64,000 nucleotides of DNA from CAVPWP01 sp050789285. GTDB lineage: Bacteria; Pseudomonadota; Alphaproteobacteria; Rhodobacterales; Rhodobacteraceae. The first letter of the stretch is position 1, and the number at the start of each line of letters is the position of its first letter. The notes under the pieces are model-generated. The model did not search any database. It was not told where the DNA came from and worked only from the letters and a program-made list of their open reading frames with translations. Shown in pieces: positions 1 to 7,984 of the stretch. The stretch spans positions 496,001 through 560,000 of the forward strand of contig NZ_JBOUVX010000003.1 in NCBI RefSeq assembly GCF_050789285.1. Reading direction: 5' to 3'. The translations under genes and the position numbers were made by a program.

Positions 1-707
1 TGTCGAACGAAATCGCGGCAGGCCATTACGCGCTTGGCGACCGGCTGCCGACCGAGGCGGTGCTGTCGGCCCGCTTCGGGGTGAACCGCCACACCCTGCG
101 CCGCGCGCTGGGCGACCTGGCCGAACGGGGGCTGGTGCATTCACGCCGGGGCTCGGGCGTGTTCGTGGCGGCAAAGCCCACCGACTATCCCCTTGGACGC
201 CGCGTGCGTTTCCACCGCAACCTTCGGGCCGCCGGGCGGCTTCCGGGCAAGGCGATCCTGGCGACCGAGACGCGCGCGGCAAACGCGGACGAGGCCCGCG
301 CGCTGGCCCTGCCCACCGGCGCAATGGTGCATGTCCACGACGGCCTGTCGCTGGCCGACAGCCAGCCCATCGCCGTCTTCCGCAGCGTCTTTCCCGCCGC
401 GCGTTTTCCCGATCTGCCGACCGCGCTTCACGACGAAGGCAGCGTGACCGCGGCGCTCGCGCGCTTCGGGGTCGCAGACTATACCCGCGCCTCGACGCGG
501 CTCAACGCCGTGACCGCCACGCCCACCCAGGCGCTGCACCTGCGCATCCGCGAGGGCGCACCGGTCCTGCGCACCACCGGCATCAACGTGGACAGCGACG
601 GCAGGCCCGTGGAATATGGCACCACCTGGTTCGCGGGCGACCGGGTGACGATCACGCTCGACCCCGAGGCCGAGGGGCGTCATGGTTCTGTCACCGAAGC
701 GGACTAG
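1..707 (+). CDS. phnF: PhnF-like GntR/UTRA transcriptional regulator (5' truncated by window edge)
   Basis: The reading frame is open from base 3, so the true start lies to the left of the window; about 234 codons are present and probably only a handful are missing. The N-terminal part is a GntR-type winged helix (ADRLPTE-like entry, then a helix-turn-helix with FGVNRHTLRRAL). The rest is a UTRA ligand-binding domain. GntR/UTRA proteins beside phosphonate genes are usually PhnF, a repressor that senses a phosphonate-pathway ligand or phosphate status. phnM follows 23 bp downstream on the same strand and phnCDE face it, which supports that role. Another HutC-subfamily GntR regulator cannot be excluded from sequence alone. 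Confidence 0.85.
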   Translation, partial: SNEIAAGHYALGDRLPTEAVLSARFGVNRHTLRRALGDLAERGLVHSRRGSGVFVAAKPTDYPLGRRVRFHRNLRAAGRLPGKAILATETRAANADEARALALPTGAMVHVHDGLSLADSQPIAVFRSVFPAARFPDLPTALHDEGSVTAALARFGVADYTRASTRLNAVTATPTQALHLRIREGAPVLRTTGINVDSDGRPVEYGTTWFAGDRVTITLDPEAEGRHGSVTEAD

Positions 708-730
708 GTCAGCCCGAAACAGGAGAACCC

Positions 731-1909
731 ATGCCGCTTCCCCCGCCCCTTCGCCTGACCGGCGCGCAGGTCCTGCGCGACGGCGCATTGCGCGACGCCG
801 ACCTCGCGCTGGCCGAGGGCATCATCGTCGAGGGACCGGGGGCCGAGGTCGACCTGTCGGGCTTTCTTGTCCTGCCCGGCATCGTCGACCTGCACGGCGA
901 CGGGTTCGAACGCCACATCGCCCCCCGCCCGACCGCCCCCTTCGACAAGGCGCGCGCGCTGCGCTCGGCGGCGGCGGAACTGGCGGCGAACGGCGTCACC
1001 ACCGCCTGGCTGGCGCAAAGCTGGAGCTGGGAGGGCGGCTTCCGCGCGGGCAGCTTCGCCGAGGACCTGATGGCCGCGCTCGACGCGGCGCGCGACTACC
1101 TCCTGCCGGACGTGCGTCTCCAGATCCGTCTCGAGACGCATGTGGTGCCGGAACACCCGGCAGTCCTTGCCGCCATCGACCGGCACGGCATCGACTATGT
1201 GGTCTTCAACAACCACCTGCCCGAAGCCCTTGAGATCGCGTCGGGCCGTCCCGACCGCTTCGCCGCCTGGGCCGCGCAGCACGGCCGCGGCGCGGACGAG
1301 CACATGGGCTATGTCCGCCGCGCGCTGGAACAGGAGGCCGAGGTGCCGCGCGCGCTGACCGCCCTTGCCGCACGGCTGAGCGAACGCGGCGTGCGCCTTG
1401 GCTCGCACGACGACGGCGACGCGGCGACGCGGGCCTTCTACCGGGGCATCGGCGCCCATGTCTGCGAGTTTCCGACCACGGTCGCGGCGGCGCAGGCCGC
1501 CCGCGCCGCGGGCGAACCGGTTCTGATGGGCGCGCCGAACGTGGTGCGCGGCGGCAGCCAGTCGGGCAACATCGGCGCCGAGGCACTGGTGGCCGCGGGC
1601 CTTTGTGACGCACTTGTGTCGGATTACTACTACCCGGCGCTGGCGCAGTCCGCCTGGCACCTAGCGGACGCAGGCACCCTGCCTTTCGCAGTGGCCTGGC
1701 AGGCGATCTCGACCGTGCCGGCGCGGGTGGCGGGCCTGTCCGACCGCGGCGTCCTGACCCCCGGCGCGCGCGCCGATGTGGTGGTCATCGACCCCGAGAC
1801 GCGCCATGTCGAGGCGACCTTCGCCGCCGGGCGCATCGCGCATCTGAGCGGGCGGGCCGCGGCGCGCTTCCTGGCGTCGCGCGCGGCGGCGGCGCTGGCG
1901 GCGGAGTGA
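731..1909 (+). CDS. phnM: PhnM, alpha-D-ribose 1-methylphosphonate 5-triphosphate diphosphatase
   Basis: This 392-residue amidohydrolase-fold protein matches PhnM in length and layout. In the C-P lyase pathway PhnM removes pyrophosphate from ribose 1-methylphosphonate 5-triphosphate, giving the PhnJ substrate. The metal site region VDLHGDGFERH sits near residue 55 where PhnM has its HxDxxERH-like motif, and later motifs include LGSHDDGD and NVVRGGS. The C-terminal segment with GARADVVVID is typical of amidohydrolases. It starts at an ATG preceded by AGGAG. It follows phnF and ends 4 bp from the convergent acetyltransferase gene. The C-P lyase core genes phnGHIJKL are not in the window and may lie upstream of phnF. 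Confidence 0.9.
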   Translation: MPLPPPLRLTGAQVLRDGALRDADLALAEGIIVEGPGAEVDLSGFLVLPGIVDLHGDGFERHIAPRPTAPFDKARALRSAAAELAANGVTTAWLAQSWSWEGGFRAGSFAEDLMAALDAARDYLLPDVRLQIRLETHVVPEHPAVLAAIDRHGIDYVVFNNHLPEALEIASGRPDRFAAWAAQHGRGADEHMGYVRRALEQEAEVPRALTALAARLSERGVRLGSHDDGDAATRAFYRGIGAHVCEFPTTVAAAQAARAAGEPVLMGAPNVVRGGSQSGNIGAEALVAAGLCDALVSDYYYPALAQSAWHLADAGTLPFAVAWQAISTVPARVAGLSDRGVLTPGARADVVVIDPETRHVEATFAAGRIAHLSGRAAARFLASRAAAALAAE

Positions 1910-1913
1910 CTGC

Positions 1914-2531
1914 CTAGCCTTCGTATTTCTCGAGGAATTCCTCGGCCTTGAGGCTGCGGAAATCGTGCAGCGTCTCGCGCAGGCGGTCGTGGCTCCAGTC
2001 CCACCAGGCCAGCGCGACCAGCCGCTCGGCGATGGCCGGGGGCTGGCGGTCGCGCAGCTTCACCGCGGGCGTGCCGGCGACGATCGCGTAAGGGGCGACG
2101 TCCTTCGTCACGATCGCCCCCGAGGCCACGACCGCGCCGTGGCCCACCGTGACGTCGGGCTTGATCTGCGCGGCATGACCGATCCAGGTGTCGTGCCCGA
2201 TGGTCGCGCGACGCGCGCGGCGGCGGGCGAACCAGTCGGCGTCGTCGGTCACGTCGTCCCAGTAAAGCGCCGAGCGGTACATGAAGTGGTGCAAGCTCGC
2301 CCGGTCGAGCGGATGGTCCGTCGCCCCGATCCGCACGAAGGCCGCGATGTTGGCGTGCTTGCCCACGTCGGCATTGGCGATGTCGCAGTAGCGGTCGCAG
2401 TAGGAGTAATCGCCGATCACGGCGTGGGCGATGCGGCTGCCCTTGCCGATCTCCACATAGCGGCCGAAGCTCGCGTCGACGATATCGCAGTCGACATGGA
2501 CGAAGGGACTATCGGGCGTGAGGCGCGGCAT
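1914..2531 (-). CDS. Hexapeptide-repeat acetyltransferase of the phosphonate cluster
   Basis: A left-handed beta-helix transferase of about 205 residues with imperfect hexapeptide repeats (HAVIGDYSYCDRYCDIANA, later IGHDTWIGHAAQIK and HGAVVASGAIVTKDVAPYA). Proteins of this family are recurrent companions of phn genes and have been proposed to acylate an aminophosphonate or pathway intermediate; the substrate here is unknown. The ATG at 2531 is chosen because homologues begin near MPRLTPDSP. An in-frame GTG at 2552 overlaps the phnE stop as GTGA, a coupling geometry that would add seven residues, so the start is uncertain. It is the last gene of the phnC-D-E-E operon. Confidence 0.82.
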   Translation of the reverse strand: MPRLTPDSPFVHVDCDIVDASFGRYVEIGKGSRIAHAVIGDYSYCDRYCDIANADVGKHANIAAFVRIGATDHPLDRASLHHFMYRSALYWDDVTDDADWFARRRARRATIGHDTWIGHAAQIKPDVTVGHGAVVASGAIVTKDVAPYAIVAGTPAVKLRDRQPPAIAERLVALAWWDWSHDRLRETLHDFRSLKAEEFLEKYEG

Positions 2532-2548
2532 GGCACGGTCCGAAAGGA

Positions 2549-3895
2549 TCACTGCCCCGCATCCGTGCCCTTGATCAGGCGCCGGCGCAAGAGGCCCGAC
2601 AGCCAGTCCATCGCGACCACCATGAGCACGATGAGAACGATGTAGTAGGTGACCTCTTCCCAGTCCTTCTGGGTCTGCATCGCCTGGGTCAGGAACAGCC
2701 CGATCCCGCCGCCGGTGATCGCGCCGATGATCGTGGCCGAGCGGGTGTTCGATTCGAAGTAGTAAAGCACCTGGCTGAGCAGCACCGGCGTCACCTGCGG
2801 GATCACCCCGAAGCGATAGCGCTGCACCGCGCTTGCGCCGGTGGACTGCACGCCCTCGATCTGCTTCTGGTCCACGTTCTCGAGCGCTTCGGAAAAGCTC
2901 TTTCCGAAGCCGCCCACGTCGGTGATCAGGATGGCAAGCGTCCCGGTCAGCGGTCCGGGGCCGAAGGCGCGGGCCAGGATGATCGTCCAGATCAGCCCGT
3001 CGACCCCGCGCACGAAGTCGAAGACCCGCCGGACCCCAAAGCGCACCGCGACCAGGGGCGCGAAGTTCTTCGCGGCCAGGAAGGCCAGCGGCAGCGCCAC
3101 GATGGCCGCGCCGAAGGTGCCGAGGAAGGCCATCAGCACCGTCTCGCCCATGGCCCAGGCGACGTCGCCGTGCCGCCACATCGCGTTGGTCCAGAAATCC
3201 TGGGCCGCGCCGGCCCAGTTCGTGCGCCCGGCGTCAAGCTGTGGGCCGAAAAGGATCTGGAAGGCCGACTTGCCGCTATAGGGGCTGTCGAGCATGAACC
3301 AGAACTGCTCCCAGCCGAAGGAATACTTGAAGACCTCGGCCTTCGAGCGGGTGAAGCTGACCCGGCCGGCGTCGGTGGTGATGTCGATCCGCGCGGCCGA
3401 GGCGCTGATCCAGTCGGGCATCCCCCCGGGCGCCAGATCGGACAGGTTCGACACGATCTCGCGCCCGTCCAGCGCGATCTCGACCGGGCCGAAGTCGGGG
3501 ATGTCGTAGCGCAGCGCATGCCCGGGCAGGAAGCGTATGACGTGGCCGTCGTCAAGATCGACGGTCACGACATCGTCCTGCAGCGTGGCCCAGTCGGGGA
3601 TCTGGCCCTCGGGATAGCGCCCTTTGGCCTCGCCCTCGATGGCGAAGCTCACCTCGCCCGAACGGTTGTCGCGCGTCACGTGCGTCTTGTAGCTGTAGCT
3701 GTCGGCGACAAGGATACGGGCGTTGTCCATGCGGGCGCGGTCGACCAGCCCCGGCACGTCGAAGGCGAAGACGATGTAGGCGAGATACGCCAGGATCACC
3801 ACCGGCACGGCCAGCGCCGTCCGCCGCTTGGCGCCGATCAGGGCGATGGCCTGGGCGTGCAGGTCGCGCGGCGGGTTGGTGGTGGCGGTGGTCAT
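2549..3895 (-). CDS. phnE: PhnE, phosphonate ABC transporter permease with a large periplasmic insertion
   Basis: At 448 residues this is much longer than a classical PhnE (about 260-290). After a first membrane segment near residues 25-43 there are about 150 polar residues, probably exported, before the canonical permease core. The core carries the cytoplasmic EAA-type loop (GKSFSEALENVDQKQIEGVQ) that contacts the PhnC ATPase. The start ATG overlaps the stop of the upstream permease gene as ATGA, so the two permeases are translationally coupled. With PhnC and PhnD it would import phosphonates, phosphonate esters or phosphate esters across the inner membrane. The long insertion is known in some alphaproteobacterial PhnE paralogues, but its role is not clear. 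Confidence 0.9.
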   Translation of the reverse strand: MTTATTNPPRDLHAQAIALIGAKRRTALAVPVVILAYLAYIVFAFDVPGLVDRARMDNARILVADSYSYKTHVTRDNRSGEVSFAIEGEAKGRYPEGQIPDWATLQDDVVTVDLDDGHVIRFLPGHALRYDIPDFGPVEIALDGREIVSNLSDLAPGGMPDWISASAARIDITTDAGRVSFTRSKAEVFKYSFGWEQFWFMLDSPYSGKSAFQILFGPQLDAGRTNWAGAAQDFWTNAMWRHGDVAWAMGETVLMAFLGTFGAAIVALPLAFLAAKNFAPLVAVRFGVRRVFDFVRGVDGLIWTIILARAFGPGPLTGTLAILITDVGGFGKSFSEALENVDQKQIEGVQSTGASAVQRYRFGVIPQVTPVLLSQVLYYFESNTRSATIIGAITGGGIGLFLTQAMQTQKDWEEVTYYIVLIVLMVVAMDWLSGLLRRRLIKGTDAGQ

Positions 3896-4764
3896 GGGGC
3901 GCTCCCGTGGACAAGCCTGTTGCGGAAGTGGCTCGACACCTGGTCGAAGACGACGATCGTCAGGAACAGCAGGATGAAGATCGCCGCCGCCTCGTCGAAC
4001 TTGCCCATGCCGAAGGTCATCGAGTTGCGCAGCTCGTACCCGATGCCGCCCGCGCCAACGAAGCCCAGGATGGCCGAGGCGCGGATGTTGATCTCGAACC
4101 GCATCAGCGCGTAGCTGAGGTAGTTGGGCGCCACTTGCGGCATCACCCCCAGAAGCATCCGCTGCGCCCAACTGGCGCCCGTGGATTGCAGCCCCTCGAC
4201 GGGCTTGAGATCGGCGTTCTCGGCCACTTCGGAGAACAGTTTGCCCATCGCGCCGGCGGTGTGGATGGCGATGGCGATCATCGCCGGCACCGGACCGCCG
4301 CCCAGCACGAAGATCAGCACCAGCGCGATCACGATCTCGGGGAAGGCGCGCTGCACGTCCATGATCCGCCGCCAGAGCGGGATGAGCGCCGGCCAGGGCG
4401 CCAGTCCGCGCGTGCCCAGAAGCGACAGGATCAGCCCGCCGATCACGCCCAGAAGGGTCGAGACGGCGGCGATGTTGATCGTCTCGATCAGGGGCGGCAG
4501 GTAGCGGACCAGAAGCGCCGGCATGTCTGCGCGGTCGGCCCAGGCTTCGGCGATCACACCGGCGGGGAAGTCGAAGACCCGGTGCAGCCCGTCCCAGAAG
4601 CCGCCCGCGTTGCGCGCGTCGACCACCTGGAAGCCCAGGATCATCGCCACCACGAACAGCAGAAGCGTCAGCCCGCCGTAAAGGCGCTTGCGCCGGACAA
4701 GCTCCATGTAATGCCCATGGGCATCGTGGGGCAGCGCGGCGCGGCTTGCGGTGATCTCGGCCAT
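3892..4764 (-). CDS. phnE: PhnE, phosphonate ABC transporter permease (first copy)
   Basis: A 290-residue inner-membrane permease with several predicted membrane helices and the EAA loop GKLFSEVAENADLKPVEGLQSTGAS, followed by QRMLLGVMPQVAPNY, both diagnostic of the PhnE family. It pairs with the longer PhnE immediately downstream (ATGA overlap at 3892-3895) to form a heterodimeric channel. The start ATG at 4764 opens MAEITASRA and lies 58 bp after phnD, with a strong hairpin in the gap that may lower expression relative to the binding protein. Two adjacent unequal PhnE genes are a common arrangement in Rhodobacterales-type phn operons. Confidence 0.92.
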   Translation of the reverse strand: MAEITASRAALPHDAHGHYMELVRRKRLYGGLTLLLFVVAMILGFQVVDARNAGGFWDGLHRVFDFPAGVIAEAWADRADMPALLVRYLPPLIETINIAAVSTLLGVIGGLILSLLGTRGLAPWPALIPLWRRIMDVQRAFPEIVIALVLIFVLGGGPVPAMIAIAIHTAGAMGKLFSEVAENADLKPVEGLQSTGASWAQRMLLGVMPQVAPNYLSYALMRFEINIRASAILGFVGAGGIGYELRNSMTFGMGKFDEAAAIFILLFLTIVVFDQVSSHFRNRLVHGSAP

Positions 4765-4783
4765 GGGTCCTCGGAAAACGAAG

Positions 4784-4810
4784 GCGCGGCCCCGCCGGGC
4801 GGGGCCGCGC
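4784..4810 (-). terminator. GC hairpin between phnD and phnE (attenuator or mRNA-stabilising element)
   Basis: A perfect 12-bp inverted repeat (4784-4795 against 4799-4810) with a 3-nt loop lies between the phnD stop and the first phnE start. In the minus-strand transcript it is followed by a short tract containing TTTT (4776-4779). It could act as a leaky terminator or as a 3' stabiliser that raises binding-protein mRNA above permease mRNA, as seen in several ABC operons. The pairing is read directly; the effect is inferred. Confidence 0.6.
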
Positions 4811-4822
4811 AGGAAGGGGGCC

Positions 4823-5740
4823 TCAGCCGCCGATTTCGCGGCGGCGGATCTCGATGATCGTCTCGTAGGCGTCGTGGCCGATCGGCGTGAACCCGGCCGT
4901 CTCGCCCGCCGCGACGCCGTAGGCACAATCGGGGTCGGTGGCGTGCAGGTTCGCCGTCAACTCGACCATCTTCGCCTTCACGTCCTCGGGCAGCGCCTTG
5001 CGCAGCACGATCGGGCCTTCGGGGATCGGTTTCGATTTCCAGATCTCGACCAGTTCGTTCATGTCGACGAGGCCCGCGTCGACCGCGCGGCGCAGGGCGC
5101 CCGAATTGTAGCCGTCTTCCCATTCGCCCAGACCGTCGGCCCAGGTCACGCCCGCGTCGATGTCGCCGTTGAACACCGCGACGATGGTCTGCTCGTGGCC
5201 GCCGGTGAACTTGACCTCGCCGAAGTAGTCGCCCGACTCCATCGAGGCGCCGGTCGCCTCGGGGATCTCGACCGAGGGGATCAGGTAGCCCGAGGTCGAG
5301 TTCGGATCACCGAAGCCGAAGACCTTGCCCTTGACGTCGGCAAGCGAGGTGATGCCCGAATCCGCCCGCGCGAAGCCGATCGAATGATAGGTGAAGGACC
5401 CGTCGAGATTGGTCTTCACCAGCACCGGTTCGACCGCCTCGGGGTCCTCGACATAGACCGCGGCATAGGCCGAGGCGCCAAGCCAGGCCATGTCGAGCGT
5501 GCCGCCGATCAGGCCCTGTATCACGCCGTTGTAGTCGGCCGCGGTGAACAGCCGCGTCGGCACGCCAAGCAGTTCTTCGGTGTAGGCGCGGAAGCATTCG
5601 TTCGACGCAAGGCGGTCCTGCGCGTTCTCGCCGCCAAGAAGGCCGATGCGGAATTCGGTGATCTCCTGGGCAGAGACCGGTGCGGTCAGGGTCGCGGTCA
5701 GGGCCGTCGTGGCCATCGCGGCAGCGATCAGTCGGTTCAT
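4823..5740 (-). CDS. phnD: PhnD, periplasmic phosphonate-binding protein
   Basis: This 305-residue protein has a Sec signal peptide (positive MNR start, hydrophobic Ala/Thr/Leu stretch, cleavage after PVSAQ near residue 25). The mature part follows the PhnD fold: FRIGLLGGENAQDRL at the N terminus, then LDMAWLGASAYA, KGKVFGFGDPNSTSGYLIP and GDIDAGVTWADG, motifs shared by phosphate- and phosphonate-binding proteins. It should capture phosphonates in the periplasm and deliver them to the two PhnE subunits. It sits 69 bp downstream of phnC, the usual order in this operon type, and a strong hairpin follows it. Confidence 0.93.
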   Translation of the reverse strand: MNRLIAAAMATTALTATLTAPVSAQEITEFRIGLLGGENAQDRLASNECFRAYTEELLGVPTRLFTAADYNGVIQGLIGGTLDMAWLGASAYAAVYVEDPEAVEPVLVKTNLDGSFTYHSIGFARADSGITSLADVKGKVFGFGDPNSTSGYLIPSVEIPEATGASMESGDYFGEVKFTGGHEQTIVAVFNGDIDAGVTWADGLGEWEDGYNSGALRRAVDAGLVDMNELVEIWKSKPIPEGPIVLRKALPEDVKAKMVELTANLHATDPDCAYGVAAGETAGFTPIGHDAYETIIEIRRREIGG

Positions 5741-5809
5741 GGTCGTCCTCTTTCTCGGGTTGCAGAAGTCCCGGAGGCCGCGCCCCCGGCGACGGGAAAT
5801 TCGCAGGGC

Positions 5810-6634
5810 TCAGGTGCCGGCTTCGACGGCGCGGATCAGGCGCTGGGCCGGGGTTTCAAGCGTTTCGATGGCAGTCGAGGTGGCGGCCTCGCTGAAGGAT
5901 GCGTCGGCGCCGTAGATGTCGCGGGCGACGCCTGTGGTCAGCTGCGCGGGCGTGCCGTCGAAGACGACGCGCCCATCGCGCATCCCCACGACCCGGTCGC
6001 AGTACCGACGCGCGGTGTCGAGCGTGTGCAGGTTCGCCACGACCATGCGCCCGTCTTCCTCGTGGATGCGGCGCAGGTCGTCCATCACGATCTGCGCGTT
6101 CATCGGGTCGAGCGAGGCGATGGGTTCGTCGGCCAGCACGATCCTGGGGTCCTGCATGATGGCGCGGGCGATCGCCACGCGCTGCTGCTGGCCGCCTGAC
6201 AGCGCCTCGGCGCGCTTGGGCGCGTGCTCGGCGATGCCAAGACGCTCGAGGATGTCGATGGCGCGACGGATGTCCTCGTCGGGGTAAAGGTTGAACATCG
6301 CGGCCAGCGTCGAGCGGCGGTTCAGCGTGCCGTGAAGCACGTTCGACACCACGTCGAGCCGGGGAACGAGGTTGAACTGCTGGAAGATCATCGCGCAATC
6401 GGACTGCCAGCGGCGCACGGCGGCGCCCGTCAGGGCGGTCACGTCCTGCCCCTCGAAGAGGATCCGGCCCTCGGTCGCGTCGGTCAGTCGGTTGATCATG
6501 CGCAGAAGGGTCGACTTCCCCGCGCCCGAACGGCCGATGATGCCCAGCATGATCGGCCGGTCCACGGCGATCGTCACCCGGTCGACGGCGGCCTTTTGAC
6601 CAAATCGCTTGGTCAGCGCATCGATGTGCAGCAT
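5810..6634 (-). CDS. phnC: PhnC, phosphonate ABC transporter ATP-binding protein
   Basis: A 274-residue ABC ATPase with Walker A GRSGAGKS at residues 34-41, signature LSGGQQQR, Walker B VLADEPIASLDP and a switch histidine in VVANLHTLD. The sequence is typical of PhnC. It powers import by the PhnD/PhnE system encoded immediately downstream. The start ATG at 6634 gives MLHIDALTKRFG; an upstream in-frame codon would add a short Arg/Pro-rich leader with no support. It is the first gene of the operon and is preceded by a candidate Pho box, which suggests PhoB control under phosphate limitation. Confidence 0.94.
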   Translation of the reverse strand: MLHIDALTKRFGQKAAVDRVTIAVDRPIMLGIIGRSGAGKSTLLRMINRLTDATEGRILFEGQDVTALTGAAVRRWQSDCAMIFQQFNLVPRLDVVSNVLHGTLNRRSTLAAMFNLYPDEDIRRAIDILERLGIAEHAPKRAEALSGGQQQRVAIARAIMQDPRIVLADEPIASLDPMNAQIVMDDLRRIHEEDGRMVVANLHTLDTARRYCDRVVGMRDGRVVFDGTPAQLTTGVARDIYGADASFSEAATSTAIETLETPAQRLIRAVEAGT

Positions 6635-6681
6635 GCGGTCCCCCTTGCGGTCCCGGGGTGGGTACCGGCAGGGGCACACGG

Positions 6682-6714
6682 TTTCTTGACGCTTCGGCGA
6701 AAGTTTTGTGACGG
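6682..6714 (-). promoter_or_regulatory. Candidate Pho box upstream of phnC
   Basis: On the minus strand three consecutive 11-bp units read CCGTCACAAAA, CTTTCGCCGAA and GCGTCAAGAAA. Each has a CTGTCAT-like heptamer followed by a 4-bp A-rich spacer, the architecture of PhoB sites. The end nearest the gene is 47 bp from the phnC start codon. The middle unit is the most degenerate. The match is by eye and binding is inferred. Confidence 0.55.
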
Positions 6715-6742
6715 CGGCGGCGGGCCGCCGCCGGCCCGCGCC

Positions 6743-7984
6743 TCAGGACGCGAGGCGGCGCGGGGTGTTCGGTTCGGCCACGATCCCGGCGTCGAACAGC
6801 GCGGCGATCGCGTGGCTTGGCAGACGGGCGACGTCGGCCAGGATTTCCTCGGTGTGCTCGCCCAGGCGCGGGGCGCGCACCGGCGCCTCGCGCGGGAGGG
6901 CCGAGAAGCCAAGGGGCGAGCCCGGCACGAGGTAGCGCCCTATCCCGGGCTGGTCGATCTCGGAAAAGACCGGGTTCCGGGTCGACAGGTCGGGGTCTTC
7001 GGCCAGCGCCTGGGCGAAGCTGCGGAAGACCGACCAGGTGACGCCGGCGGCGTCGAAGTCGGCCGCAAAGTCGTCGACGCGGCGCACCGCGAACCAGGGC
7101 GCGAGGATTTCCGTGATCCGCGCCCGCGCTTTCCAGCGTGCGCCCTCGTCGGCGAGGTCGAGCTTCAGGTCCCGGCCAAGCGCCGCCATGGCCTCGGCCG
7201 TGCCAGTGACCTTGACAAGCCCCGCCCATTGCCGGTCGGTCAGGCCGATCACCATGACCCGCCGCCCGTCGCGGCACAGGAAATCCTGCCCGTAGGCGCC
7301 GTAAAGCGCGTTCCCGGCCTTGGGCCGGTCGACGCCGTTCACCGCGACCTCGCCGATGATGCCGAGGTTGCCCAGCATCGCCGCCGCCACGTCCTTGAGC
7401 GTCAGCACCGCCTCCTGCCCCTGCCCCGTCCGCAGACGGTGCCGTTCGGCGGCCAGAAGCGCGCTGACCACCATGTTGCCCGCAATACAGTCCCAGGCCG
7501 GCAGCACATGGCAGACCGGGTCGGCCGAGCCCTCGGGCCCTGTCGCGGCGGGAAAGCCCACCGCGGGGTTCACCGTGTAGTCGACCGCCGGGCGCCCGTG
7601 CCGGTCGCCCAGAAGCGTCACCATGCACAGGTCCGGGCGGCGGGCCGACAGCGTGGCATGGTCCATCCACCCCTTGACCCGCAGGTTCGTCAGGAACAAC
7701 CCCGCGTCGTCGCCGGGGGCGGTAATGATCTCGGTGATGATTTCGCGTCCGCGGGGGTCTTTCATGTCGATCGCGATCGACCGCTTGCCCTTGTTGAGGC
7801 CGGCCCAGAACAGGCTTTGCCCCGAGGCGGTGACCGGCCAGCGCCCGGCGTCAAGCCCGCCCTCCAGCCGGTCGAAGCGGATCACGTCCGCGCCCATCTG
7901 CGCCAGCGTCATGCCGGCCAGCGGAACGGCGACGAAGGCCGAGCCTTCGACCACGCGCATGCCCTTGAGGATGCCGCCGCTCAT
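6743..7984 (-). CDS. CaiB/BaiF-type (class III) CoA transferase, mesaconate/itaconate type suspected
   Basis: A 413-residue family III CoA transferase, the usual length for this interlocked-dimer fold. It opens with LKGMRVVEGSAFVAVPLAGMTLAQMGADVIR, typical of the family, and carries the candidate catalytic aspartate in PAWDCIAGN. The start ATG overlaps the hydratase stop as ATGA. The family includes mesaconyl-CoA C1-C4 transferase, itaconate/succinyl-CoA transferase and carnitine CoA transferases. The neighbouring MaoC-like hydratase and malyl-CoA lyase make a C4/C5 dicarboxylate acceptor (mesaconate, itaconate, citramalate) the best guess, but the substrate is inferred from context only. It is the last gene of the CoA-ester operon. 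Confidence 0.85.
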   Translation of the reverse strand: MSGGILKGMRVVEGSAFVAVPLAGMTLAQMGADVIRFDRLEGGLDAGRWPVTASGQSLFWAGLNKGKRSIAIDMKDPRGREIITEIITAPGDDAGLFLTNLRVKGWMDHATLSARRPDLCMVTLLGDRHGRPAVDYTVNPAVGFPAATGPEGSADPVCHVLPAWDCIAGNMVVSALLAAERHRLRTGQGQEAVLTLKDVAAAMLGNLGIIGEVAVNGVDRPKAGNALYGAYGQDFLCRDGRRVMVIGLTDRQWAGLVKVTGTAEAMAALGRDLKLDLADEGARWKARARITEILAPWFAVRRVDDFAADFDAAGVTWSVFRSFAQALAEDPDLSTRNPVFSEIDQPGIGRYLVPGSPLGFSALPREAPVRAPRLGEHTEEILADVARLPSHAIAALFDAGIVAEPNTPRRLAS

